Part shown: positions 42,008-50,786 of the stretch, piece after piece
Layout: every line of letters begins with the position of its first letter
Numbering within the stretch: the stretch's first letter is position 1
Source: Flammulina velutipes
Taxonomy: Eukaryota > Basidiomycota > Agaricomycetes > Agaricales > Physalacriaceae
Length of the DNA stretch: 64,000 nucleotides
NCBI GenBank assembly: GCA_011800155.1
Contig: CM022374.1
Location: 434,001-498,000 of the forward strand
Direction: 5' to 3'
Notes under the pieces: generated by a model
The model's input: the letters and a program-made list of their open reading frames with translations, nothing else
What the model was told of the DNA's origin: nothing
Database searches by the model: none
Program-made: the position numbers and the translations under genes

Positions 42008-43313
42008 ATGTTCTCCTCTGTCCTCGTCACTCTTTCTCTCGTAGCCACAATTGTGAGCGCCACACCGACGTGAGTATACTTCTTTCCCCACATCATGGTA
42101 CTCGTGCCTAACTATATCTCCACAGTGAACGCCGTGCTCCGACGAGCTCCTTCCCCAGTCCTCCTACCACCAGCCATCTCAGTGCCCCCATTACCGTCAA
42201 GGCTGGGAAGACCTTCACGCCCCCTAAAGCTTACACCAGATATGACCGCGGCTCGGGCGCTTGCACAGGCCAGAAAGAAGGTGGCGACAAAGATGCTGTC
42301 TTCATCCTGGAGGAAGGTGCTACGCTCAGCCGTGTAGTCATCGGAAAGGATCAGGCGGAGGGCGTGCACTGTTTGGGCTCGTGCACCATCGAATACGTCT
42401 TCTTTGAAGTGTGTTTGGCTACTTGAGCGCTTCCACCGCGGTACTGATAATGTTTAGGACGTCTGCGAGGACGCTATTACCGTTAAACAGAAGTCGGGCA
42501 CGACGCGCATTAATTATGGCGGTGTACGTGGCTCTAAAATTCTTTGACTTTGTGGCTTCTCTAAGACTCTCCTTCTAGGCTAAGCATGCTAGCGACAAGG
42601 TCGTCCAGCACAATGGCGGCGGAACTGTTATTATCAACAACGTGTGTTCGTAAGTCTATAATTGTCGATGGTGCTAATCGTTCCGAGTCGGACAGTTTTA
42701 CGTCGAGGATTTTGGGAAACTCTACCGGAGCGTAAGTAAATCCCCTCCTTTTCTTTCGTCCCTCTGATATTTTCATTTCAGTGTGGAAACTGCAAGTAGG
42801 TTTCGACGGTACATTTTGACGCCGATGTAGACTAACATTTGTCCTAAGGACCCAGTATGCGAGGACCGTTCAGATAAACGACGTTTTGGCTGTAGACGGA
42901 AAGCTCCTCGTCGGAATCAACTCGTAAGTTTTATATCCTGCTCTCTCTCCTTTTCCCATACTCAACATTTGTTCTGTAGCAATCTGGGAGAGTAAGTCTC
43001 GAACAGTGATTGAAATTTCCTGGATCGTAAAGTCTAATTGATTTCGCTAGTACCGCAACGATTCGGACTACGAAGGTGGACAGTGTGAAAGATGTCTGCA
43101 CGCGGTGCGTTATACTCCATTTAGCCTCTTGACACCAGCTGACTGAATCATGATTCTACAGGTTTAATGGTAACGACACTGGCAAAGAACCCACCAAAAT
43201 CGGCAGTGGTCCAGATGGAAAGGCAAGTACATTGAGGCTGTCTTCGTTTGCTTCCATTCTCACAGATCCCTTAGTCTTGCAAGTATACGACCTCCGATGT
43301 CACTGAGCTTTGA
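42008..43313 (+). CDS. PL3 pectate lyase
   Basis: About ten small exons; 42008-42069, 42126-42408, 42458-42523, 42579-42641 and 42695-42730 are certain, and later ones end at TGA 43311. Polysaccharide lyase family 3: a secreted, calcium-dependent enzyme that cleaves de-esterified pectin by beta-elimination. Signal peptide [18 protein letters not shown]; the body has '[20 protein letters not shown]', '[20 protein letters not shown]', '[20 protein letters not shown]', '[20 protein letters not shown]' and '[15 protein letters not shown]'. The many Cys fit the disulfides of the right-handed beta-helix. The final intron would use a GC donor (aag|gcaagt), since this joins in phase to S-C-K-Y-T-T-S-D, the usual family end. 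Many tiny exons are typical of Agaricomycete PL3 genes. Confidence 0.9.
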
Positions 43314-44226
43314 GAACCACCTCCCCCACTGAACATATTCATTCCTTTTCATAACCAAGAGTCTTTGGGAAACACATAAACTTCATGCATTCTTGCATAA
43401 ATACACGAGTATTTCATCTAAGTACTTCAATATTATTGAAGCTAATTTTCCGTGGAGAACACGGAGCGCCACAATCAACAACCTCCTACGTACTCGCAAC
43501 AGCACTTCCGGCAGTCGTCGAGGCTTCGAAGTGTGGAATACAAAACTATAACTCAGGCTAGTTCAAGTTAAGTACAAGATTGGAAGCCTCGTGTCGATAT
43601 GCGGATAAACGGTTAGCACGTAGATGTATCCTGGCGCCCGATGGATGGTTGGCATTGTACCGCTCCCGAGCCTTTTCCCAATACTTTAAAATCTTATCGA
43701 GTAGATGCTATTCACCTTATTCCCCAATGTCCGCTTTCTCTGCGCTCTATGAGGCGGCCTTCGATTGACAGTTATAGGGTGGGAAAATGATCAATTTGAA
43801 TTTGATACAGGTACGACAATGAATTGTGTTCAGTGCGATGGGCACACCGAGAGTATGTAACCGATGTATTATTATAAAGACACGTTGATAACACGGCAGC
43901 AAGCTCATATCTTGCGAACTCTGAGCATTGAAAGCGTCGAGAGCAAGTGTTAAAGGTGGTTGGAGTGCGCCTCGGAGCGTAAAGCCAAACGGATCAATCT
44001 TTGGATTTGTCGCCACATCGTCTCCAAACAATCTCAAACATTTTCAATTCTTTCTTTCTTCTACCACGACCATCACCATCTGGGAGACCTGTAAGTATAC
44101 CTTTTTCCTACTGCCCGACGTGTTCTGAGCTGAGAATTGGAATATAGAACGGCTTCCGAAGGCTGAGGCTACCCTTTTCTCTTCGAAGCAAATCCACGAC
44201 GTCCGCTCTTTTCCCTACATCTTGCC
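43314..44226. other. intergenic with GT61 leader
   Basis: About 900 bp without a coding gene. The last 180 bp look like a 5' UTR with its own intron: donor 'ctgtaagtatacc' near 44092 and acceptor 'ggaatatag' near 44148. An ORF on the minus strand at 43747-44037 has no family resemblance. Confidence 0.45.
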
Positions 44227-45924
44227 ATGCTCTTCCGCACAGCATTGTCCAGGCGCGATGGCATTCTTCTTGTCGTCGGAGCACTGCTCATGCACGTAAT
44301 CACTGTCCTTATGCCGTCGTCCTCCTCCTCCTCCGCAGATGCCAGTATCATTATCAACAACCACCTACAACACATTCACGACCATGCCAACCTCCCCATT
44401 CCAGAGCTGGACCCACTTCCACCACCTCCAGAACGCGGCCTTGATCCCGTCACGCGCGTGAAAACGATAATCGTACCGACATTACCGCGCATTTCGTTAG
44501 AGGACACTCACGACGAGTTACCGCATACTTCTGTCGTTCACCACGCGCCCGGATGGACACTCTTCCGCAATCTATACATGTCCGATGGCACCCTCTTCAT
44601 CCTCTCCGACAATCGCTCCTTCCCGGAAGTCCGCCTCATGACAAGTACGGGTCTCCCTGCTGAAAATACGCCAGAAAATATTGCTCTTCGAGAACCGACG
44701 GAGAAGGATATGGCTTTTATTACTCCTGAGGAGGCCAAGGGTCGGTGGGGAGGGGACAAACTCAATCGCGTTATGACTGTCCACGGCAACACAGTATGTT
44801 ATCTCCGTCGAAAATTTAATATCTCAACTGATCATGTTGTAGCTACTCGTCAACGAACCCACTCAATTCCTTCGACATTACTACCATCTTGTCGCGGAAC
44901 TCTTCTTCGGTGCCCAAGCCTTTTGGCACGGTTCATTCTCCAAAGCGTCGTCCGAACTTTCAAACTCGGCGAAGCTCACCCATTCTTCCCCACCTCCTTT
45001 AGACCGCGTCATATTTGCTCGGTCGAATGCTGACGGCTGGCGAGACGGCCCAGGTTTCAACGCCTACTTCCTACGCGCGGCTTTCCCATCTCTGACTGTC
45101 GAGGTCATCGAGGACTGGCAGGATCGAATAGTAGCAACCTCGAGCGCCAAGTCAGTGGACCGAGCATGGCACTTCCCTATGGTCTTGCTTACTGACCGGA
45201 GCGCGGCTCATCGAGGCGCGATTTGTGGCAGCCAGACACAGCGTATCGCGTCCGAGGCTTGGGACTACATGCGAAAGCAAAACCTACTGATGGGGATGAA
45301 AGCAGGTGGATGGTGGGAGCCTGTCAGATCTGCCGTCCTTCGCTTCGCCGGAGCAGACGTGGATCGACGGGCGATGCAGACGCTGGAGGTTCCGGAGAAA
45401 GTCGTCATCTCGTACATCAGCCGGCAGGGCGTGAGTCGGCGAAAGCTCACAGACGAATCTCACCAGTCTCTCGTAAGTTCTCTGGAAGAGCTCTGCACGA
45501 GGAGAGGTTGGGAGTTGAATGTGTTGGCGGCGGAGACGATGACAAAAGACATGCAACTACGTGAGGCTGCACGTACTACGATCATGTTGGGCGTGCATGG
45601 GAATGGTCTCTCGCATTTGCTATGGATGCCGCCTACGAAAACGTCCGCGGTCATCGAGATCTTCTATCCCGGTGGCTTTGCGCATGACTACCACTGGACT
45701 TCGAGGGCACTGGGCATGTCGCACTACGCTGTGTGGAATGACACGTACGTTCTTCCCCTTTTCTGCGTTCTTATGTTTGACTAACATGCTACCGATCCAG
45801 CTATTATACCTACCCTAACGAGCCCAACGTTGATTATCCGGAGGGATTCCAAGAGAATTACATTCCTGTGCATGGGCCCGCTGTTGCGCGGCTGGTTGAG
45901 GATCGCATGGATAGCAAGATCTAA
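44227..45924 (+). CDS. GT61-family glycosyltransferase
   Basis: Three exons in phase (44227-44793, 44843-45744, 45801-45924), 530 residues. Type II membrane protein: short basic start (MLFRTALSRR) then a hydrophobic anchor (GILLVVGALLMHVITVLM), a Ser/His-rich stem and a luminal domain. GT61 (DUF563) signatures: 'FLRHYYHLVAELFFGAQAFW', 'VISYISRQGVSRRKL', 'LREAARTTIMLGVHGNGLSH' with the invariant G-x-H-G-N/A-x-L, 'VIEIFYPGGFAHDYHW' and 'YYTYPNEP'. Members transfer xylose or GlcNAc to glycoproteins or wall glycans in the Golgi; the donor here cannot be predicted. Length is normal for fungal members. Confidence 0.9.
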
Positions 45925-46331
45925 TTTCTTGATTTTTCTTTTGGGGTTTGTGTTCATTATCTAGACCTACTTACATCGCTAGTCCGACATAAATTATTAC
46001 TGTACCTGTATTTAACCACGCTATACCTCGTAAGATGTAGATATTTTGATGTGATGTTGGTACGCCTTTGCGCACCACACCATTTTTTTGGCTAGTTCTA
46101 TACATGAAAAGAGGACGGGGGTGATTTTCTTATTAGGTAAGCATGAAATCAATGAGTGGCGGAATTGAAAACAATGGCAGGTTTTGGGCGCAGCCCCAGC
46201 GAGTCCTCACGTTGAATATTCGTTCGGCTTCCAGCTACATGTTGCTATCCCTTTGCATTGCTTGTTCTTCATCTCGGCTCCGGCCCGGAAGGTCGATCGC
46301 GGCAAGTTGCACGTTGTTAAACGCTACTGTC
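45925..46331. other. intergenic
   Basis: About 400 bp, 3' flank of the GT61 gene and upstream region of the APH-like gene. Further 5' exons of the latter may lie here but none can be fixed. Confidence 0.35.
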
Positions 46332-47281
46332 ATGTCCAGTGCAGATGTCTGGCGTGCGACGAGGTCCGTGCCTCTCCAGGATACGCGTTTCCTCCGCAAA
46401 TATCACCTAGTAAAACCCTACGAAGCTTTGTTGTACAGATTTTATCTCCCCATTACCAGGTTTCTGGGCAGCATCGTTGAACATGTCTGGAATGGTACGC
46501 CCTGCGTCTGTGAGAAGTCTACTTAATAACTTATCATCCCCCTCTAGCTACCCTTGCGAAATACTACTTCGTTAAAATCTTTCACTCCCACCGCTCTGTG
46601 GATATGGATGTAGCCACAATGAACTTTGTCCGCGCAAATACCAAGATACCAGTCCCCCGTCCATGCCTCCAATTCCGATGGCTCTCCTTCCGCTATCTCA
46701 TCATGGAACGTGTGCCTGGCACCGATCTATCTAATGTCTGGCCATTTATCTCTACGGAAGAGAGGGCGGATATCGCTCGTCAGCTTAAAGTCTACATTGA
46801 TGACTTACGCTCCATTCCTCCTCCCACCTCTCCTGATATTTGCTCTGTCCTTGGTGGGCCCTTTGTATGTGCCCGCCTCCACCGACTCCTTGAATGGTGC
46901 GGGCCATACAGGGACCAAGCGCATTTGAATTTCCAGATACGCTTCGGACGTCCGCTCGAACAATTCGACAGTGCGATACAAAAAGTCCACAGTACGGTTT
47001 ATCCCCTCGTTTTTACGCATAACGACTTCGCCGTCCACAACATCATGGTGCAACACCTCGATGAAGGATGGAAAGTAACCGGCATCATCGACTGGGAATG
47101 CGCGGCATGGCTTCCCAGCTATTGGGAGTACACGAAGTCGTACAATTGGGCATCCGGGGGGTCTTTGGACTCCGAAAGATCGTGGAGGGAATGGCTTCCC
47201 GAGATCTTGGAGCCTTTTGAAGAAGAGCGCCAGGTCGATCGAAAAGTGGTCCCGATACCTAGTATCCATTGTCCCGAGTGA
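46332..47281 (+). CDS. APH-family small-molecule kinase-like protein
   Basis: Two exons in phase (46332-46494, 46548-47281), about 298 residues from the chosen ATG. Aminoglycoside-phosphotransferase-like fold: 'LAKYYFVKIFHSHRSVDMDV', 'TKIPVPRPC', hinge 'YLIMERVPGTDLSNVW', catalytic loop 'VFTHNDFAVHNIMV' (H-N-D-x4-N) and metal-binding 'GIIDWECAAWLPSYWEY'. In Agaricomycetes this is a large, expanded family with unknown substrates, unrelated to antibiotic resistance in practice. The N-terminal part is short and the G-loop is not obvious, so a 5' exon may be missing. Fragments of a relative occur inside both arms of the segmental duplication. Confidence 0.8.
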
Positions 47282-47395
47282 TGCATCTCATCAAAGGCGT
47301 CGACAAGTATTGACCATAACGTCTACATTACAGAGAGTGAGCAGCTTGGTTCACCGTTTGATGACCGAAACATGACCTATCCCTCAGATTCCAGG

Positions 47396-47546
47396 AATGG
47401 CTACCGATACAGTGACTCCTAATTAGTACTGTTCTCTTCCCGACCCGTTGTCAATTGCAGGGCTTCCTGTACTCAACGGCAATAGTGACTCCGTCATGAA
47501 CCTCATCTCCCGTCTAGGTCTTCGCTCATCGTACGTGGATTCCTAG
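47396..47546 (+). pseudogene. remnant of AA14 gene 3' end
   Basis: Encodes [20 protein letters not shown], nearly the same as the C-terminus of the complete AA14 gene ([20 protein letters not shown]), then stops. Upstream the copy decays quickly: traces of the last exon (cggctaccgatac; 'cttcccgaccc') are interrupted by deletions and stops, and the catalytic domain is absent. Confidence 0.75.
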
Positions 47547-47919
47547 TCTGCAGATGAACAGCCACTGATAATCACCTCAGGTGCCATAAACGTTCCCTGC
47601 CGCGCCGCATCCCGTCTACGAAACGCCTCCACCATCGTCGGCATCAAGCCTCTCGCATTCATTGATCATCGCCCTCGTGGCTGGTACGTTCTGCATTGTA
47701 TACAACCGCAACATAAATTATATCTCCCTTATCCTCCGGTACCTTTGTGTTCAATGAGCTGAGTTATTGTAATGTCAATGGGATTCAATGGCTACAATCG
47801 ATTCAACGATCAATGGTTTCGCTTTGTTCGTTAGCGCCCTCCAGTCCTTTAAAGGGTGAACGAGCTCACTGCTCTCCCCATAGCACCTCCTCACATCGAC
47901 ATCCCCAAAACCAATCTCA

Positions 47920-48314
47920 ATGGCAGCCCAAGCTAACAAGACTCCCCTCGACTATGACGATATCGAAATCTTCGGTATCGTTCGTCCTCCCAAGACCTGT
48001 AAAGCACCCCAGGTGCGCGATATCGCCTTCCCTGTATCTCCTTTCATTCAAATTGACGTCTTCATCAGGCTACCAGCTTGAATATCTCTGACTCTGAGTC
48101 ATCCTTCGAGACGGAATTTGAAGATAACACCTACAGCTACTCCTCAGCCTTTGGTCCCGGACGCCCTTCTACTCCCCCTCCGACATTCACCACTGTCAGG
48201 AAATGCTGCGGGGGGGTTTATGGGAACCTCGATTTTATCAAACACGCCACTGAAGGGCATCCAGAGATCAAGAAGTGCTTGAGAGATTCCAGCGTCAAGC
48301 TCTCAAAGAAATAG
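47920..48314 (+). CDS. small conserved protein, copy 2
   Basis: Two exons (47920-48012 and 48069-48314), phase 0, 112 residues. Same layout as copy 1 (37247-37623): 'DYDDIEIFGIVRPPKTCKAP', acidic Ser/Tyr middle 'FEDNTYSYSSAFGPGRPS', 'VRKCCGG' and 'DFIKHATEGHPEIKKCL'. It differs by small in-frame insertions (T-F-T-T before VRKCC; V-Y-G-N-L after it) and lacks the final Q-D. Exon 1 has the same length (93 nt) in both copies. The preserved frame in both arms suggests a real gene. No function can be assigned. Confidence 0.7.
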
Positions 48315-48404
48315 GACTGACGCTAATCATACACTTTCATATACCAACGTAGTGGACTTGGTTCCATGTCATATGTACCATCAACATGTATTCTTTCAGC
48401 TACA

Positions 48405-48660
48405 CTAGCAAAATGCTACTTTGTACAAAATCTTCACTACTCGTCGTCATGCTGTGGACATGGGCCACGATAAACTTTGTTCGCGCAAACAGTCTCCAGG
48501 CTCGGAGACCAGTTTCTCGTCTCTAGTCATTCTTCATCGACCTCAACGGATGTGCCAGGTCTAATACCAATCGATCGCTCCACCCCAGCAGAGTTCACAT
48601 TTACAGTTCTGCGGACCTATTCGACAACGGCTGGAAGATGTGAACAAGGATGTGGAGGAT
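48405..48660 (+). pseudogene. APH kinase fragment (right arm)
   Basis: Nucleotide similarity to the start of exon 2 of the APH-like gene ('ctagcaaaatgctactttgt', 'aactttgttcgcgcaaac'), broken by a stop codon and frameshifts. Matches the fragment at 36925-37215 in the other arm. Confidence 0.6.
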
Positions 48661-48674
48661 GCAAGAAAACTAGA

Positions 48675-50339
48675 CTAACGTATGCCATTGATGATAACAT
48701 TGAGACCTTCCTCCTTGAAAACTCGTAACGCCTTGATCGTGTCCGACTCTTCAATAATCTGGCTCACCGCACCTGGAAGATCGTCCGTGGCAACAGTATG
48801 CAGCGCAGGTCTCTCAGAGTCAGCCCACCTCCAATCCTTTGCTCGCGAGGAAAAGATCTCAAGTACTTGTAACGTGTGATTCGACCAACGAGACGCTACG
48901 AGAGGAATGATGTCCATGAGTTCGCAGAATTTCAGTAGATGGTACTTGACATCTATGGTGAGTTTTCGTAGATTAGGGAGAGATGCGACCAGGGACTTGG
49001 AAAGAGTGGTCCATAAAGGGCTGGGGGCCATAACCAGATGAACGGTGAAGTGAGTAACATCCGGGAGCAGAAGCAGCACAGGATCCCATCTCCCCGGCAT
49101 TGTCTCTGAATGCGCAGAGAGCTCAAAGTGAGAGACGTGATGGTGCAGGGAGAGGAACGGGATGATTTCTTGCGGCGTAGTCTGCCACATAGAGAGACGT
49201 GAGAGGGCGGGGTATTCAGTCTGGTGGATGAGATCCAATGAATTATAAAGTGAGAGTGATGTGATGCTCGAGTGTATTAGCAACGGTTCGGGAAGGATGG
49301 GGTCACCACTTTTGCGTAGGCCCATACCAGACACGTTTAGCTGGCGTAGGTTGGCGCAAACTGATAACAGGGAGCGGACGGCGTGGCTTGAGTAAACTCC
49401 TAAGACCACCGTAAGCTTGAAGAGGTTGGCCCATGGAATTGAAAGAGACGGGGTCTCCAAATGACTTGGCCTGTATTGCTCTCCCGTAGAGATGAATAGT
49501 TCCTTCAGTTGCGGGCAGTCACTGAAGGGCAAAAGTGCAGTTGTAATATCAATGCTTGATTCGAAGCTTGTTTCGAATCGCCCGGTGTCGTTCCAGTGTC
49601 CATTCAGAGTTACGCACAACTTTTTGAGGATGGGTAGTTCGCCCAGTTCGTCAAGGTCGACGAAGGATTTTCTGCTTCCAGAAATGTCGACACTTCTCCA
49701 GCGTGTAGCATGCTCCAACAAAGATAGGAAATGTGTATCCGAAAGTTGAAGGTCAAGGGCGAAATGCAGTGGAGCATCGCGAGAAAATTGCAGAGCCTGG
49801 TCGAGAAGTTGATCCGACAGGTCCTCCCCAGCGACATTGAGAGACGACCAGTATGAAGGTGTTTCCTTGATGATGTTCCTCCATCGACGACACACGGCCG
49901 ACAAAATCCATGGCATGGGGAGGGCCCCTGGCTTGGGGTGCAGCACAGCGTAACGTGGACGATTGAGTGGGGGTAAACCCTCATCGAGGCAGTAGCGGAA
50001 AATCTCCAGCGTGATCTCGGGGGGTAATGCATGGCCGCGGCTGAGGATGCACTTATGCTGAGCTACGAATGACTCTGCGGCCTGGCGCTCTTGTTTGAGT
50101 AGGCGTAATAACTCCTCGATGCGAGCAATGTCCGCGTCGCAGTCCAGTAGTTCATTCTCCATAGCGTGAACGAATGACTTGATATCAGCTCGCATCTTAG
50201 GAGTTCCACCCGGGTTCTGGTCTAAAGGAATGCCATTGAGGTACATTGCGTACGGGGACGGCTGTTCTATGCGACGAATAATTTTTGGAGGCAGCCTGCA
50301 GCGAGAGCAAGTCGTTTCTGTAAAGAGCTTAGCCTCCAT
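48675..50339 (-). CDS. F-box protein with LRR-like repeats, inverted copy
   Basis: One exon, 554 residues, starting MEAKLFTETTCSRCRLPPK. The same parts as the copy at 35260-36921 are present: Cys pair, conserved linker, coiled segment 'LLDCDADIARIEELLRLLKQ', F-box 'LPPEITLEIFRYCLDEGLPP' and 'PWILSAVCRRWRNIIKETP', and degenerate leucine-rich repeats ending 'EGLNVIINGIR'. Substitutions are concentrated in the repeat region (for example after 'FDLSDVYW/FALDLQLSD'), which would contact substrates, while the F-box and ends are nearly unchanged. Both long frames are open. Predicted role: SCF ubiquitin-ligase specificity subunit. Confidence 0.85.
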   Translation of the reverse strand: MEAKLFTETTCSRCRLPPKIIRRIEQPSPYAMYLNGIPLDQNPGGTPKMRADIKSFVHAMENELLDCDADIARIEELLRLLKQERQAAESFVAQHKCILSRGHALPPEITLEIFRYCLDEGLPPLNRPRYAVLHPKPGALPMPWILSAVCRRWRNIIKETPSYWSSLNVAGEDLSDQLLDQALQFSRDAPLHFALDLQLSDTHFLSLLEHATRWRSVDISGSRKSFVDLDELGELPILKKLCVTLNGHWNDTGRFETSFESSIDITTALLPFSDCPQLKELFISTGEQYRPSHLETPSLSIPWANLFKLTVVLGVYSSHAVRSLLSVCANLRQLNVSGMGLRKSGDPILPEPLLIHSSITSLSLYNSLDLIHQTEYPALSRLSMWQTTPQEIIPFLSLHHHVSHFELSAHSETMPGRWDPVLLLLPDVTHFTVHLVMAPSPLWTTLSKSLVASLPNLRKLTIDVKYHLLKFCELMDIIPLVASRWSNHTLQVLEIFSSRAKDWRWADSERPALHTVATDDLPGAVSQIIEESDTIKALRVFKEEGLNVIINGIR

Positions 50340-50786
50340 AAACTGAAGTTACGTATGCAACGTACCAATCATACCGAGTAGACGAAGCAGGACGAGGAAG
50401 CGGAAACACTAACTGATGGCAAGAGGCAAGATACACGATCAATTGTCCCGTCTAGCACCTATTACCCTCCGTCCTCCCTTCTGCGAAGGTCAAGACCGAA
50501 ACACATTCTAGCGAACTGTATGGATCAATGGACCTAGTTCTATCGTACTTACAGTAACATACTCATGTAACAACAGCGAGCTCAACCACTAAAACGTTCA
50601 AGACCAATCAATGGTTGTTCATGTTCTCGCATAGAGATGTAATGTTCAATGTTCAATGTGTTCATATTCTCGCATAGGTGGTATGTAGGCATGGCAGATT
50701 GCATTATCATCATGGCCGTGAATTACGAGGAAGGATATCATGTATGTAGAAAATCCCCATATGTATAGGAAAGAAAAAAAGAAAGT
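50340..50786. other. intergenic
   Basis: About 450 bp: F-box leader (shared with the other arm to about 50450), then AT-rich spacer to the 3' end of the calcium ATPase. A short direct repeat ('atgttcaatgttcaatgtg') lies at 50641-50660. No gene is seen. Confidence 0.45.

Larger units (their letters stand above)
47390..50450 (-). repeat. inverted segmental duplication, right arm
   Basis: Inverted counterpart of 35130-38200. Order from left to right: remnant of the AA14 3' end, spacer, small unknown gene, APH fragment, F-box gene, F-box leader. Arms face each other around about 9 kb of unrelated genes. Borders are approximate. Confidence 0.85.

Noticed and set aside
46332..47281. Reading the APH-family gene as an antibiotic resistance gene
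   Set aside because: The family is hugely expanded in mushrooms with unknown substrates; nothing in the context indicates resistance.
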